Origin: Aliidiomarina shirensis
GTDB lineage: Bacteria; Pseudomonadota; Gammaproteobacteria; Enterobacterales; Alteromonadaceae
Reading direction: 5' to 3'
Length of the DNA stretch: 64,000 nt
Assembly: GCF_003987345.1 (NCBI RefSeq)
Contig: NZ_PIPP01000001.1
Span: 797,948-861,947, forward strand
Shown: positions 45,644 through 55,468 of the stretch, one piece after another
Position numbering within the stretch: the stretch's first letter is position 1
Layout: each line of letters opens with the position of its first letter
The notes under the pieces: generated by a model
What the model saw: the letters and a program-made list of their open reading frames with translations, nothing else
Databases searched by the model: none
Told to the model about the DNA's origin: nothing
Translations under genes and position numbers: made by a program

Positions 45644-46855
45644 TTACTGGTATTTGCGGAACACTAACGACGCGTTTGTGCCACCAAAACCAAAGCTATT
45701 CGACATCACAACATTTAGATTTTTTGGCGTTGGTTCACGAACAATATTCATGCCAACCGCTTTTTCATCAAGTTCTTCAATATTGATTGAAGGTGTTACA
45801 AAGCTCTCTTTCATCATTAATAATGAGTAGATCGCTTCATGTACACCGGCAGCACCCAAACTGTGCCCTGTCATTGCTTTAGTAGCACTGATTAGCGGCG
45901 TGTTATCGGCAAACACTTCACGAATCGCTTCAAGCTCTTTCACGTCGCCCACTGGTGTGCTGGTTCCATGAGTATTTAAGTAATCAATTGGCGCATCTAG
46001 ATCTTGCATGGCCATCTTCATACAACGCACCGCACCTTCACCTGAAGGAGCAACCATATCGAAGCCATCTGATGTAGCTCCGTAACCTACAATTTCACCA
46101 TAAATGGTGGCGCCGCGCGCTAAAGCGGTTTCAAGTTCTTCAATCACCAGCATGCCACCGCCACCTGAAGGCACGAAACCATCGCGGTTGGCATCATAAG
46201 TGCGAGAAGCTTTCTCTGGCGTATCGTTATATTTGGTACTTAATGCACCCATGGCATCGAATTCCATGCCAAGTGTCCAATGCAATTCTTCACCACCGCC
46301 GGCAAACACACGATCTTGTTTACCTAATTGAATGAGCTCTAAAGCATGGCCAATACAATGGGCACTGGTAGCGCATGCTGAGCTAATAGAATAGTTCACA
46401 CCTTTGATTTTCATCGGTGTTGCCAAACATGCTGAAGTAGTAGACGCCATACAGCGCGGAACCATATATGGCCCTACACGTTTAACACCCTTTTCGCGAA
46501 GCGTATCGGCAGCCGCTACTTGGTGCTCACCTGACGCACCACCTGAGCCAACCACCAAACCTGTACGTTCGTTTGAAACTTCAGCTTCGGTAAGGCCCGC
46601 ATCAGCAATTGCTTGCTCGAGTGCAATATAAGCATAAGCAGCAGCATCACCCATAAAGCGATAGGCTTTACGATCGATATGCTCACTAACATTAATTTTT
46701 AAATCACCCCAAACTTGGCAACGCAAACCCATTTCTGCAAATGGCTCGGAACGAGTGATGCCTGAACGACCCTCTTTTAACGAAGCCAATACTTCCTGCT
46801 GGTTGTTACCAATGCTTGATACAATTCCGATTCCGGTTACGACTGCTCGTCTCAT
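45644..46855 (-). CDS. fabB: 3-oxoacyl-ACP synthase I, FabB
   Basis: A 403-residue beta-ketoacyl-ACP synthase. Catalytic triad C161 (SSACATS), H296 (NTHGTST) and H331 (GHSLGA); positions are two below those of E. coli FabB. It elongates acyl chains and is needed for unsaturated fatty acids. It ends with its own terminator and diverges from mnmC, as in many gammaproteobacteria. Confidence 0.96.
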   Translation of the reverse strand: MRRAVVTGIGIVSSIGNNQQEVLASLKEGRSGITRSEPFAEMGLRCQVWGDLKINVSEHIDRKAYRFMGDAAAYAYIALEQAIADAGLTEAEVSNERTGLVVGSGGASGEHQVAAADTLREKGVKRVGPYMVPRCMASTTSACLATPMKIKGVNYSISSACATSAHCIGHALELIQLGKQDRVFAGGGEELHWTLGMEFDAMGALSTKYNDTPEKASRTYDANRDGFVPSGGGGMLVIEELETALARGATIYGEIVGYGATSDGFDMVAPSGEGAVRCMKMAMQDLDAPIDYLNTHGTSTPVGDVKELEAIREVFADNTPLISATKAMTGHSLGAAGVHEAIYSLLMMKESFVTPSINIEELDEKAVGMNIVREPTPKNLNVVMSNSFGFGGTNASLVFRKYQ

Positions 46856-46962
46856 TGAATCTATCCTATTAATAAATTTCCGGTATCATACCTTGTCCCG
46901 ACGAAAACGAAAATGCACTCTTTAAGTGGTCTGCTGACTAACATTCCCGAACAAGGCTAAAT

Positions 46963-48921
46963 ATGACATCTGCTAACGCTAATCCATCGTTGCATTATGC
47001 CGATATCCACTTCGACCAACAAGGTACTCCTGAATCTAGGTTGTTCGATGATATCTACTTTTCCCGCAAAGATGGTGTAGCTGAAAGCAATTACGTATTT
47101 ATTCATCATAACGATCTAACCACACGTTTCTCGCAACTTGCGGATCATGAACAATTTTTAATTGCTGAAACAGGTTTCGGCAGCGGCCTAAACTTTCTTT
47201 TGGCGGCCGATTTATTTCTTCGCACAGCGCCGAAAAACGCGCATCTTTATTTTGTGAGCTTTGAAAAGTATCCACTGAAATACGCGGATTTAGCAAAAAT
47301 ACTCAGTTATTGGCCACAATTTCAAATGCTAAGCGAGCTGTTGCTTCGCCAATACCCACCGTTATTACCGGGTTTACAGCGCTTGCATTTACACCCACAA
47401 ATTACACTCGACCTATATTTCGCAGATGTTAATGAAGCACTACCTGAATGGGTAGAACGCCATAAACGCACAGTGCATGCTTGGTTCTTAGATGGGTTCG
47501 CACCTCAAAAAAACCCGCAGATGTGGCAGCCCGAGCTTTTTCAAGCTATTTCGGTCAGTATGGCGAATCAGGCAACACTTGCAACCTTCAGCGCTACCGG
47601 CGATGTGCGACGAGGCCTTATTCGCGCAGGATTACACATCAAAAAAGCTCCCGGATTCGGCAAAAAAAGGGAAATGCTGTATGGCACCATTTACAAACTG
47701 GGGCTGCCAAAGAATCTACCTGCAGAATCCATAGCCATTATCGGTGACGGTATAGCAGCCGCCTCATTAGCGTATGCGTTGAAAAATTCAGTGAAAGATA
47801 TTACCGTTTTTTCAGCAGCTTCGGGCCCTGCAGCTGGCGCTTCTGGAAACCCGCAGGGCGCCGTATACCCTTTGCTGCAAGCACAGTGGACGCCTACCGC
47901 AGATTTTTTTAGCCACGCTCATGAATATGCGCGCCAGTTATATCGCAGCGCAGCACCTAGCTGCTGGCACGAAACCGGTGTACAGCAACTCAGTAAAACA
48001 GCGGCCCAACACATTAAAATTCGTAGCATCAGAGCTCGAGCGCTTTACCCGAGCGATATTTGGTTACCGCAAACACGAGCGCAAGCATCGCAAAGTGCCA
48101 GTTTAGAACTCCCTTCAGCTTCGCTTTTGCTACCCAAGGCCGGTTGGGTGCCAGCGAAAACCTTAGTATCTGAGCTTTTTGAACAGGTACGAAAGCACCG
48201 CATGGCTTTGGGGCGCAAGTTCGAACAAAAATTCAATTGCCCGATAACCAGCATTCAAGAAGTGGGCTATACACAAAATGGCGTAGCCGGAAAACCGTGG
48301 GCTTTATTAACCGAGAACAATAAATACCAAGCCGATCAGGTTATCATCGCCGGAGGTGAACGTAGCGCTTCATTATTACCACAAGCGTTAGTACCTATTC
48401 GCCCGGTTCGCGGGCAGATAACTCAGCTTTCGATACCAAAGGACCATCCGCTAAATAAATTAACACAAGTGCTTTGCCACAATGGTTACATTACGCCCGC
48501 AACCGAAGGCACCTGCTGTATTGGCGCCACGTTCGATAAAAGCCGCCATGAGGCCATTTTTGATGCGCAAGATGACAAGCAAAATTTAAATCAGCTAGAA
48601 AAAGATTTTGGCTTTGCACTTCCGAAGCAATGGATCGCCAACAGCAGAGCGAGCGTACGAGCAACAACCCCAGATCATTTGCCTTTAGCTGGGCGAGCAC
48701 CTCGGTTCGCCAATGAGAATTTAGATGAATGGCCAAATCTTTGGATTCTGAGCGGCCTCGGCGCTAGAGGTTTAACGAGTGCACCTCTAGCGGCAGAGCT
48801 CATAGCGGCCCAAGTAGAAGCATTGCCGTTACCGGCAACGGCGCGGATTGTAGATGCACTGAAACCTATTCGCTTCGCTGAGCGAGCAGCAATTCGCAAA
48901 CAATCGATATGGGTAGATTAA
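46963..48921 (+). CDS. mnmC: Bifunctional tRNA mnm5s2U34 enzyme MnmC
   Basis: A 652-residue fusion of an N-terminal SAM methyltransferase (about 1-245; ETGFGSGLNFLLAADLF, HAWFLDGFAPQKNP) and a C-terminal FAD-dependent oxidoreductase (from about 255; IIGDGIAAASLAYAL, then GASGNPQGAVYPLL). It completes the mnm5s2U34 wobble modification. AAGG lies seven bases before the ATG. Its stop overlaps the converging yfcL by four bases. Confidence 0.95.
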   Translation: MTSANANPSLHYADIHFDQQGTPESRLFDDIYFSRKDGVAESNYVFIHHNDLTTRFSQLADHEQFLIAETGFGSGLNFLLAADLFLRTAPKNAHLYFVSFEKYPLKYADLAKILSYWPQFQMLSELLLRQYPPLLPGLQRLHLHPQITLDLYFADVNEALPEWVERHKRTVHAWFLDGFAPQKNPQMWQPELFQAISVSMANQATLATFSATGDVRRGLIRAGLHIKKAPGFGKKREMLYGTIYKLGLPKNLPAESIAIIGDGIAAASLAYALKNSVKDITVFSAASGPAAGASGNPQGAVYPLLQAQWTPTADFFSHAHEYARQLYRSAAPSCWHETGVQQLSKTAAQHIKIRSIRARALYPSDIWLPQTRAQASQSASLELPSASLLLPKAGWVPAKTLVSELFEQVRKHRMALGRKFEQKFNCPITSIQEVGYTQNGVAGKPWALLTENNKYQADQVIIAGGERSASLLPQALVPIRPVRGQITQLSIPKDHPLNKLTQVLCHNGYITPATEGTCCIGATFDKSRHEAIFDAQDDKQNLNQLEKDFGFALPKQWIANSRASVRATTPDHLPLAGRAPRFANENLDEWPNLWILSGLGARGLTSAPLAAELIAAQVEALPLPATARIVDALKPIRFAERAAIRKQSIWVD

Positions 48922-49190
48922 CTAGCGGCAATCAAACGTTCCAGCATGTTCTGAACGTGTTGTTGGTCTTGCGGGTTTAACTCATCTTTGGTTTTCTTTA
49001 ATGCGGCGCGCAACTCTTCCCATAACAACTCGGGTGATTCTTCACCGCGTAATTCAAGCTGCGCCACAACGAGGTCAAAATGCCCACGTAAATAACCACT
49101 GGCGAACAGCTCGTTATCATCACCATTTACAACCGCTTCATCAAATACCGCTTCGAGTGAGTCAGCTAAGGTAGTTAATTCGTTCGCCAT
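48918..49190 (-). CDS. yfcL: YfcL family protein
   Basis: A 90-residue acidic, helical protein of the YfcL family, whose function is unknown. In E. coli yfcL is also next to mnmC. Conserved segments seen: FASGYLRGHFDLVVAQLEL and LDSLE-like N-terminus. The 3' end overlaps mnmC by four bases. Confidence 0.85.
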   Translation of the reverse strand: MANELTTLADSLEAVFDEAVVNGDDNELFASGYLRGHFDLVVAQLELRGEESPELLWEELRAALKKTKDELNPQDQQHVQNMLERLIAAS

Positions 49191-49448
49191 AATGTCCTCA
49201 TTCCATAGCCAGCTTCAATGTGCCGACAACTTAGATAAATTCAACTGCGCTTCTCGCCGTTATCTGAAACAAACCTCTGTACCCCGAAAAGCGCGGCAAT
49301 TGTAGCTGATCTTAGCAACCCACTCCAGCGTAGCTTAGGGTTAATTGTTGCTTGCTTAATGAGTTCACGAGCGCTATCTGCTATGATCTTGCGGAATCGA
49401 AGCTCCATCTTAAAGTTCATTACTACGTGTTGTTTATAAAGGTACCCC

Positions 49449-49994
49449 ATGAGTGATTTTCGCATTGGCTTATTTTATGGTTCTACCACTTGCTATACAG
49501 AAATAGCCGCAGAGAAAATGCGCGACATTATCGGTGCTGATATCCTCGAACTAAACAATATTAAAGATATTCCCCTGAAAAATGCAGAACAATACGACTT
49601 TCTTATTTTTGGCCTATCCACTTGGGATTTTGGCGAAATTCAGGAAGATTGGGAAAGCCATTGGGATGAAATCGCTGATTTAAATCTTAGCAATAAAACA
49701 ATTGCCCTTTTTGGCATGGGCGATCAGCAGGGTTATGGTGAGTGGTTTCAAGATGCCCTCGGCATGTTGCACGATGCTATTGCGGAAATCGATGCGAACA
49801 GAACAATCAATCGTATCGGTTTTTGGCCAAATCAAGGCTATGAATTCGTTGCATCAAAAGCGCTTACCGAAGATGAAAGCCAGTTTGTTGGCTTAGCACT
49901 TGATGAAGATTCACAATACGAGTTTTCGGACGAACGAATTCAAAATTGGTGCATGCAAGTTCTCGAAGAAATTGCACAAAGTATTGAAGCCTAA
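49449..49994 (+). CDS. fldB: Flavodoxin FldB
   Basis: A 181-residue long-chain flavodoxin. The FMN phosphate loop is [10 protein letters not shown], with a cysteine in the loop as in E. coli FldB, followed by [13 protein letters not shown] and [17 protein letters not shown]; the C-terminal SDERIQNWC is also FldB-like. It is a low-potential electron carrier. AAGG is six bases before the ATG and TATGAT at 49382-49387 is a possible -10. It converges on the HIT gene. Confidence 0.92.
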   Translation: MSDFRIGLFYGSTTCYTEIAAEKMRDIIGADILELNNIKDIPLKNAEQYDFLIFGLSTWDFGEIQEDWESHWDEIADLNLSNKTIALFGMGDQQGYGEWFQDALGMLHDAIAEIDANRTINRIGFWPNQGYEFVASKALTEDESQFVGLALDEDSQYEFSDERIQNWCMQVLEEIAQSIEA

Positions 49995-49999
49995 AACTG

Positions 50000-50026
50000 A
50001 AAAAGCCTAAACTAAGGTTTAGGCTT
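50000..50026 (-). terminator. Terminator of the HIT gene, overlapping its stop codon
   Basis: On the minus strand: ten-base-pair stem AAGCCTAAAC / GTTTAGGCTT, four-base loop, then five T. The stem includes the last codons and stop of the HIT gene. Confidence 0.8.
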
Positions 50027-50540
50027 CGAAATCGGATTCATCAATAATAAATTCATCAAAATCGGAGGGCGGCGGTTGGTAGGTTGCCAAGCGTTTTTCC
50101 ACCAATCCGATGCGTTTAGCCGCATCCTCTACTGAATAATGTTTTGCTGGTAGTTTACCCCAAACTGGCGCAGGCCAGCACGCATCATATTGATTGCGCA
50201 CTATGTGGTGGATATGCAGCTGAGAAACCATATTTCCAAGCGCCCCAATGTTCAGTTTTTCACCGTTAAATTCTTCCATGATCATCTGCCCAAACCAGCT
50301 CGATTCATGTAAAAAGCTCGCCTGATCAGGTATCGATAGTTGATAAATTTCCCGTAAACTTGGCCGCTTCGGCACCAGAATAAACCACGGGTATTGCCGA
50401 TCGTTCATCATGAGCACTTGGCACAAAGGCAAGCTACCCACATTGAAACAATCGTTCTCTAACTGTTTATGTAAAACAAAGATGCCGGAAGAATTCCCGG
50501 CATCTTTGGATGTATCCTCTACAGGAGCATCTTTTGGCAT
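50019..50540 (-). CDS. HIT domain protein
   Basis: A 173-residue histidine-triad family protein. The motif reads QLHIHHIVR (H-x-H-x-x), as in a proteobacterial subfamily that lacks the third histidine of HxHxHxx; LPLCQVLMMNDRQYPWFILVPKR is also typical. Substrate is probably a nucleotide or dinucleotide conjugate, not known. The first 20 residues (to NSSG) look like a non-conserved extension, and a terminator-like hairpin is built into that part. It starts five bases after the M28 gene's stop. Confidence 0.85.
   Translation of the reverse strand: MPKDAPVEDTSKDAGNSSGIFVLHKQLENDCFNVGSLPLCQVLMMNDRQYPWFILVPKRPSLREIYQLSIPDQASFLHESSWFGQMIMEEFNGEKLNIGALGNMVSQLHIHHIVRNQYDACWPAPVWGKLPAKHYSVEDAAKRIGLVEKRLATYQPPPSDFDEFIIDESDFEA
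50472..50507 (-). terminator. Terminator-like hairpin inside the 5' part of the HIT gene
   Basis: On the minus strand: perfect eleven-base-pair stem AAAGATGCCGG / CCGGCATCTTT (50478-50507), eight-base loop, then a T-rich tract TTTGTTTTA. It lies about 40 bases past the M28 stop, where a terminator would be expected, but inside the HIT reading frame. Confidence 0.6.
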
Positions 50541-50544
50541 TCAA

Positions 50545-52257
50545 CTAATCTCGAACAGAAGAATCGGCTGCAAAAATCTTACCAAAGTAACTCTCAGGTA
50601 ACCAGTACGGTGCTTCATCAGCATTTGCGATTTCCATACCAATTTGGAAGTTAATATCGGTAAAAAGTGCACCGAAATCATAGCGAATTCCGCCATATTG
50701 TTCCGTGAGGGTTTTCAAATCATCGCCCGGGCGGTGATAGTTCTCAGCAAAGAAACGGCCCCAAACTTCGCCACCATCTTCATCTTCGTCTTGCGAAGTA
50801 AAGCCGGTCATTAAGAACACCGCAGGAATACCTTGGCGTACTAATGTGTAATGATCTGAGCGCGTAAAAATAGCTTGCTCAGGCATTGGATCCGGGCTGA
50901 GTGCGATATCATGTTTACCCGCAGCGCGCGCTACAATTTCGCCTAAGTTCGAATGATCTGCACCAAAAGCAACGATATCGGCAAACGGATACAATAACAC
51001 GGGCATATCAAGGTTTACGTTCGCTACGATACTTTCAATTGGCACCGTAGGGTTGTGGGCGAAATAATCCGCACCTAAAAGCCCTTTCTCTTCAGCTGTC
51101 ACCGCAGCAAAAAGTATGGAGCGACGTGGCGGGTTTCCTGCTGCCGCTTGTTCAGCATACATACGCGCAGTTTCAAGCATAACCGCAACACCAGCAGCGT
51201 TATCAAGAGCGCCATTATTAATTTTTGAGGACGTTGTGAAATCACGAGCCAAACCAATATGATCGGAGTGTGCCGTATAGATAACGTACTCGTTTTTCAG
51301 CTCAGGATCTGAACCTTCAATCATTCCAATTACATTCGGGCTATCGATTTCTTCGAAAATTGATTCACGGCTCATGTGGGCAGTTGCATTTAATGCAAAC
51401 GATGGCGGCCGCTCACCCGCTTCTAAGGCTGCGAAAACATCTTCTAGTGTATATTCTGCTCCGGCGAACATAGGCTCTGCAGCTCGGTAATCAACATAGG
51501 CGCTACCTTTTAGCTGATTATCTTCACCGTGGGCGTTGCCATCTTTATCTAACCAACGCATACGCGGGCCAGCACCAAATAAAACAGCACGTTCAAAAGG
51601 CCGAACGGCTTCGCGCTCTGGCGTATGTAATGTGATAAAACCTACGGCGCCACGTTCTACCGCTTGCTTTTGTTTCTGCGCGCCCAAGTGCGCTGCTTCT
51701 TCACTAGGTAGCCCTTGCGTTCCGCCACTTACAGCAATTACGATTTTGTTCTCTACATCAACACCTTCGTAATCATTAATACCGAACGTTTCCGATACCA
51801 AACCGTACCCAACAAACACGAGGCCAGCAGAAACTTCTGATAGTTCTTCAGCTGTATTTGCGCCGGTTGTGAAGTGCTTCCGATACTGTAACTCGTGAGT
51901 TCCACTCTCGGTATCTACGGTAAACGTTGGTTCGTTGTCACTAAGGCGAGCGCTGCGGAATGAAACGCGCTGGTAATAACCGTCAGTACCGGCTTCTTGC
52001 AGGCCCATTACCTGAAATTGCGCGGCAATATAATGTGAACTAATTTCATGGCCACGAGAGCCGGTATCGCGCCCTTCTAACAAATCACTGGCAAGAAATT
52101 CTAAATGAGCCTGCACCGAGCGTGGGTTGGCGGCTGGCGCTGCAACTTCTAACTCAGCTTCTGGCTGCGGCGAACAAGCGGCTAGTAAGGCAGCTGCAAC
52201 AAAAACACCAATAACTCCCTTGGATTTAGAGGCGTTACTAAAAAAATGCTTCTTCAT
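50545..52257 (-). CDS. M28 family metallopeptidase lipoprotein with PA domain
   Basis: A 570-residue exported aminopeptidase-like protein. Lipobox LLAAC with C28; an inserted PA domain (about 140-290), then the M28 zinc peptidase core: AHSDH, ALDNAAG, the catalytic TAEEKGLLG and the late ligand region SDHYTLVRQGIPAVF. It likely cleaves peptides in the periplasm or at the outer membrane, fitting an amino-acid-using marine bacterium. The ATG at 52257 has GGAAGC upstream and starts the signal peptide; a frame 39 bases longer is open. Confidence 0.88.
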   Translation of the reverse strand: MKKHFFSNASKSKGVIGVFVAAALLAACSPQPEAELEVAAPAANPRSVQAHLEFLASDLLEGRDTGSRGHEISSHYIAAQFQVMGLQEAGTDGYYQRVSFRSARLSDNEPTFTVDTESGTHELQYRKHFTTGANTAEELSEVSAGLVFVGYGLVSETFGINDYEGVDVENKIVIAVSGGTQGLPSEEAAHLGAQKQKQAVERGAVGFITLHTPEREAVRPFERAVLFGAGPRMRWLDKDGNAHGEDNQLKGSAYVDYRAAEPMFAGAEYTLEDVFAALEAGERPPSFALNATAHMSRESIFEEIDSPNVIGMIEGSDPELKNEYVIYTAHSDHIGLARDFTTSSKINNGALDNAAGVAVMLETARMYAEQAAAGNPPRRSILFAAVTAEEKGLLGADYFAHNPTVPIESIVANVNLDMPVLLYPFADIVAFGADHSNLGEIVARAAGKHDIALSPDPMPEQAIFTRSDHYTLVRQGIPAVFLMTGFTSQDEDEDGGEVWGRFFAENYHRPGDDLKTLTEQYGGIRYDFGALFTDINFQIGMEIANADEAPYWLPESYFGKIFAADSSVRD

Positions 52258-52464
52258 AATTGCTTCCATTATTCTTGTATTTATTGTGGCTTGCACCGTT
52301 CAACTTTGGCGCAACGCATGCGGGCTCTACGAATGAAATTTCGCTACCCTACACTTTAAGCCAGAACGCTAACTTAAGTAACCCAAAGTTAACATGATCA
52401 TCTCAGTTTATCTGCTTCTTATCGCAGCAATGAGAAAAACGGTTGTTTCTTTCGTGAAGATTAT

Positions 52465-52484
52465 GTAATGTTATATTATCACAT
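52465..52484. promoter_or_regulatory. Putative Zur (zinc uptake regulator) operator
   Basis: The core ATGTTATATTATCACA is nearly identical to the E. coli znuA operator core (ATGTTATAATATCACA) as I recall it. It overlaps a possible -10 TATATT (52472-52477) and lies 45 bases before the TonB receptor ATG, where a bound repressor would block transcription. Basis: direct sequence plus remembered consensus. Confidence 0.65.
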
Positions 52485-52528
52485 AAAAGATAACCAACTA
52501 CGTAAAACCAAATCACGGGTGAATTAAG

Positions 52529-54799
52529 ATGTTCAAAAAAGCACCATTAGCATTGGCCATTGCTGCATTGCTCAGCCCACAAATCGCAAGTGCACAAGAT
52601 ACCGAAGAAAATGAATCTCGCGCAACAGCGCAACGTGAGCGTGCCTCTGAACGCAGCACTGAACAGAGTTTCGAGCGTATTATTGTTACCGCATCCGCTT
52701 TACAAAGAACAGCTCTAGAGAGTGCCCAACCCGTTCACGTGCTCTATGGTGATGCACTCCGGGCCAATGAAGCCGCAACGCTTGGGGAAACTTTGCGTGG
52801 TCTGCCTGGCGTGCAAGCAACCTACTATAGCCCGACAGCGAGTAGCCCCATTATTCGTGGTCTTGATGGGCCACGAGTGAAAGTTGTGCAAAACGGTTTA
52901 GATGTAGCGGATATTTCTCGTGGAGGCCCCGACCATGCGGTGTCTACTGAAGCCACAACTGCGCAGCAAATTGAAGTTTTACGTGGCCCTTCAACTCTAT
53001 TATTTGGAAGTGGCGCCAGCGGTGGTGTGGTGAATGTTGTTGATAATCGGGTTCCACGGCAGCCAATTGATGGCCTAGAAGGTTCTTATGGGGTTCGTTA
53101 TAACAACGTTTCCGACCAGCGCAGCGGCAGCTTCGATCTAAATGCAGGCCGAGGCGCTTTTGCCTTACATCTTGATGGCTTTTACCGCAAAGCCAACGAT
53201 ACTCGGGTTCCAGAATTCCATACGCCTGACGACCATCATGAAGATAAGATTGAAAATAGTTTTACCGATGATAAAGGCGCTACTGTAGGCGCAAGTTATT
53301 TCTTTAACGACGGCTTCGCTGGAATCTCCTTCGGCCGCTTAGAACGTGATTATGGTATTCCAGGACATTCCCACGGTGATGATGAACATGATGAACATGG
53401 CCATGATGATCATGCTGATGATGCTCACGACGAGCACGGTGATGATGGTGTGTTCGCCCGGATGAAACAAGATCGAATTCAGTTTATTAGCGGCATTAAC
53501 AACCCATTCGCTGGCTTTGAGAGCATTGATTTTAACGTAGGATATACCGAATTAAATCATCAAGAAATTGAAGGCGCTTTTGTTGAAACCGGTTTTGATT
53601 TAGAGCAAACCGAATTGCGTATTATTGCTCGCCACAACCCTATTGCAGGATGGCGTGGTGCAATCGGCACGCAAGTTTCGCAACAAGAATATAGCTCTTT
53701 TGGCTCAGAAGCTTATACCCCGGCAACCGATACAGACACCGCAGGTGTTTTCTGGATAGCAGAGCGTGCCTTTGGTGATATTACGTGGGAACTCGGCGCT
53801 CGCGTTGAACAAGTAGAGCTCGATAGCGAGAACTTTAACACGTTGGATTACACGCCGTTGAGCGCGTCTACCGGCATGAATTGGCAGGTGAGCGAAGGCC
53901 TGAAATTATCGACAAGTGTAAGCTACAGCGAGCGCGCACCGAGTGCGAATGAACTATTTGCGAATGGCGCACACTTTGCAACGCGCACCTTTGAAGTGGG
54001 TGGTGTGTATCAAATTCACCATCTCGATGAACATGGTGAGCACGATACCGATGGACATGGTCATGACGACCACGCCGACCATGGTCATGATGAGTATGCC
54101 TACGAGTTAGAACTTGCTGATTTTGCATTAGCAAAAGAACGTTCCATGAATATCGATTTTGGTATGCATTTTGAGGGCGACAAATGGCACCTCGATGCCA
54201 ATTTGTTTCTTAATAAAATTCATGACTTCATCTATTTAAATAACATGGGCTTTGCAAGTGAATTATTAGATGCCGATCTTTTCCACAGTGAGCACGATGA
54301 TCACGGTCATGAAGATGAGCACGATCATGAACACGACTTTGGCGAATTACCGGTTTACCAACACGCTCAACAAAGTGCGGAATTATACGGTTACGAGTTA
54401 TCGGGCCGCTATGTATTCAATCAAACTTGGAGCTTAAATGGTTTCTCTGATTATACTCGCGCGGTGTTTAGCAGTGGCGGAAACGTTCCACGTATTCCTG
54501 CTCAACGCTTTGGCCTGAGCGGCACTTTTACGCAAGAAAATTGGGATGCAACTATAGGTTACACCTACTATTTTGCGCAGAACCGAACTGCTGTGAATGA
54601 AGATGCAACCGATAGTTTCGGTTTAGTAAACCTACAACTGAATTACTACCCTGGTTACTTTGGTGGCCAAGACGTTGCAATTTACCTCAAAGCTGAAAAC
54701 CTAACCAATGAGCTAGGGTACGCCCACAGCTCGTTTATTAAAAACTATGCGCCGCTTCCGGGCCGTGGTTTCAGCCTTGGTATTCGTGCCAGTTTTTAG
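52529..54799 (+). CDS. znuD: TonB-dependent receptor, ZnuD-type zinc receptor
   Basis: A 756-residue outer-membrane receptor. Signal peptide to about residue 22, TonB-box region near 50-55 (RIIVTAS), plug domain (about 65-175; LRGLPGVQ, SPIIRGLDGPRVKV, VLRGPSTLLFGSGASGGVVNV) and a 22-strand barrel ending in F (LGIRASF). Three His/Asp/Glu-rich stretches lie in predicted external loops: 280-303, 497-520 and 586-602. Together with the Zur-like operator upstream this points to zinc import across the outer membrane, as for neisserial ZnuD. A terminator follows at 54839. Confidence 0.85.
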   Translation: MFKKAPLALAIAALLSPQIASAQDTEENESRATAQRERASERSTEQSFERIIVTASALQRTALESAQPVHVLYGDALRANEAATLGETLRGLPGVQATYYSPTASSPIIRGLDGPRVKVVQNGLDVADISRGGPDHAVSTEATTAQQIEVLRGPSTLLFGSGASGGVVNVVDNRVPRQPIDGLEGSYGVRYNNVSDQRSGSFDLNAGRGAFALHLDGFYRKANDTRVPEFHTPDDHHEDKIENSFTDDKGATVGASYFFNDGFAGISFGRLERDYGIPGHSHGDDEHDEHGHDDHADDAHDEHGDDGVFARMKQDRIQFISGINNPFAGFESIDFNVGYTELNHQEIEGAFVETGFDLEQTELRIIARHNPIAGWRGAIGTQVSQQEYSSFGSEAYTPATDTDTAGVFWIAERAFGDITWELGARVEQVELDSENFNTLDYTPLSASTGMNWQVSEGLKLSTSVSYSERAPSANELFANGAHFATRTFEVGGVYQIHHLDEHGEHDTDGHGHDDHADHGHDEYAYELELADFALAKERSMNIDFGMHFEGDKWHLDANLFLNKIHDFIYLNNMGFASELLDADLFHSEHDDHGHEDEHDHEHDFGELPVYQHAQQSAELYGYELSGRYVFNQTWSLNGFSDYTRAVFSSGGNVPRIPAQRFGLSGTFTQENWDATIGYTYYFAQNRTAVNEDATDSFGLVNLQLNYYPGYFGGQDVAIYLKAENLTNELGYAHSSFIKNYAPLPGRGFSLGIRASF

Positions 54800-54838
54800 A
54801 ACATCGATGAACTGAAAGTTGCAGTTCTCTATTTGTCG

Positions 54839-54870
54839 AAGGGCCATTTCTGCTGAAATGGCCCTTTTTT
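54839..54870 (+). terminator. Terminator of the TonB receptor gene
   Basis: Stem AAGGGCCATTTC / GAAATGGCCCTT with a four-base loop, followed by T5-6. Confidence 0.92.
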
Positions 54871-54984
54871 AATTCTGGTGCTACTCGATTCACGCAATCG
54901 TTCCTTTGCTTTAGATGTTATTGCAGCCTTAAGCTATACTCCCCAATGAATTGATACCGCCCATGAGAACTTTAAGGAGAGCCA

Positions 54985-55383
54985 ATGCGCTTTTTATCTC
55001 GACGCTTAGTTATGCCAAACGATTTAAACTTTGCAGGTTCACTTTTCGGAGGCCGAATTCTCGAGTGGATCGATGAAGAAGCCTATATTTATGCCAGCTG
55101 CCAGCTCGATCAGAAAAGCCTTGTCACCAAACACATGGGTGCTATTACTTTTGAAGCTTCGGCGTTTCAAGGCGATGTTGTTGAATTTGGCTTAGAAACC
55201 AAGCACGTGGGCCGCTCCTCATTAACGGTAAGCTGTGTTGTTAGAAACAAGGGCACGAAACAAAATATTTGTGTAGCTGATGATATTGTTTTTGTGCATA
55301 TCGATGGTGTTTCACGTAAACCTCAAGCTCACGGAAAAACAAAAGAAGAGCTCGATTTACTCACAATTGAACCACCCGCATAA
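54985..55383 (+). CDS. Acyl-CoA thioesterase, hotdog fold (YciA-like)
   Basis: A 132-residue hotdog thioesterase. MPNDLNFAGSLFGGRILEWIDEEAYIYA holds the active-site N and D region, typical of YciA and related acyl-CoA thioesterases (the first 20 residues of that stretch are at 10-29). It hydrolyses acyl-CoA in the cytoplasm; chain-length preference cannot be read. AAGGAG is upstream of the ATG. Monocistronic, converging on pepA. Confidence 0.88.
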   Translation: MRFLSRRLVMPNDLNFAGSLFGGRILEWIDEEAYIYASCQLDQKSLVTKHMGAITFEASAFQGDVVEFGLETKHVGRSSLTVSCVVRNKGTKQNICVADDIVFVHIDGVSRKPQAHGKTKEELDLLTIEPPA

Positions 55384-55394
55384 AGCTTGGCGTA

Positions 55395-55435
55395 CAAAAA
55401 CAACAGGGCAGGATGCTTTTCAGCACCCTGCCCTG
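55395..55435 (-). terminator. Terminator of the pepA gene (possibly both directions)
   Basis: On the minus strand: thirteen-base-pair stem CAGGGCAGGGTGC / GCATCCTGCCCTG (one mismatch), then TTGTTTTTG. On the plus strand the tract after the stem is poor, so it mainly serves the leftward gene. Confidence 0.8.
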
Positions 55436-55468
55436 AGTTATTCGCAACTATTTTTTCTAACGCAATAT

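Noticed and set aside
46924..46941. FadR-like site (AAGTGGTCTG...) between fabB and mnmC
   Set aside because: Only one half resembles the FadR consensus; the partner arm is poor, so it is not listed as an operator.
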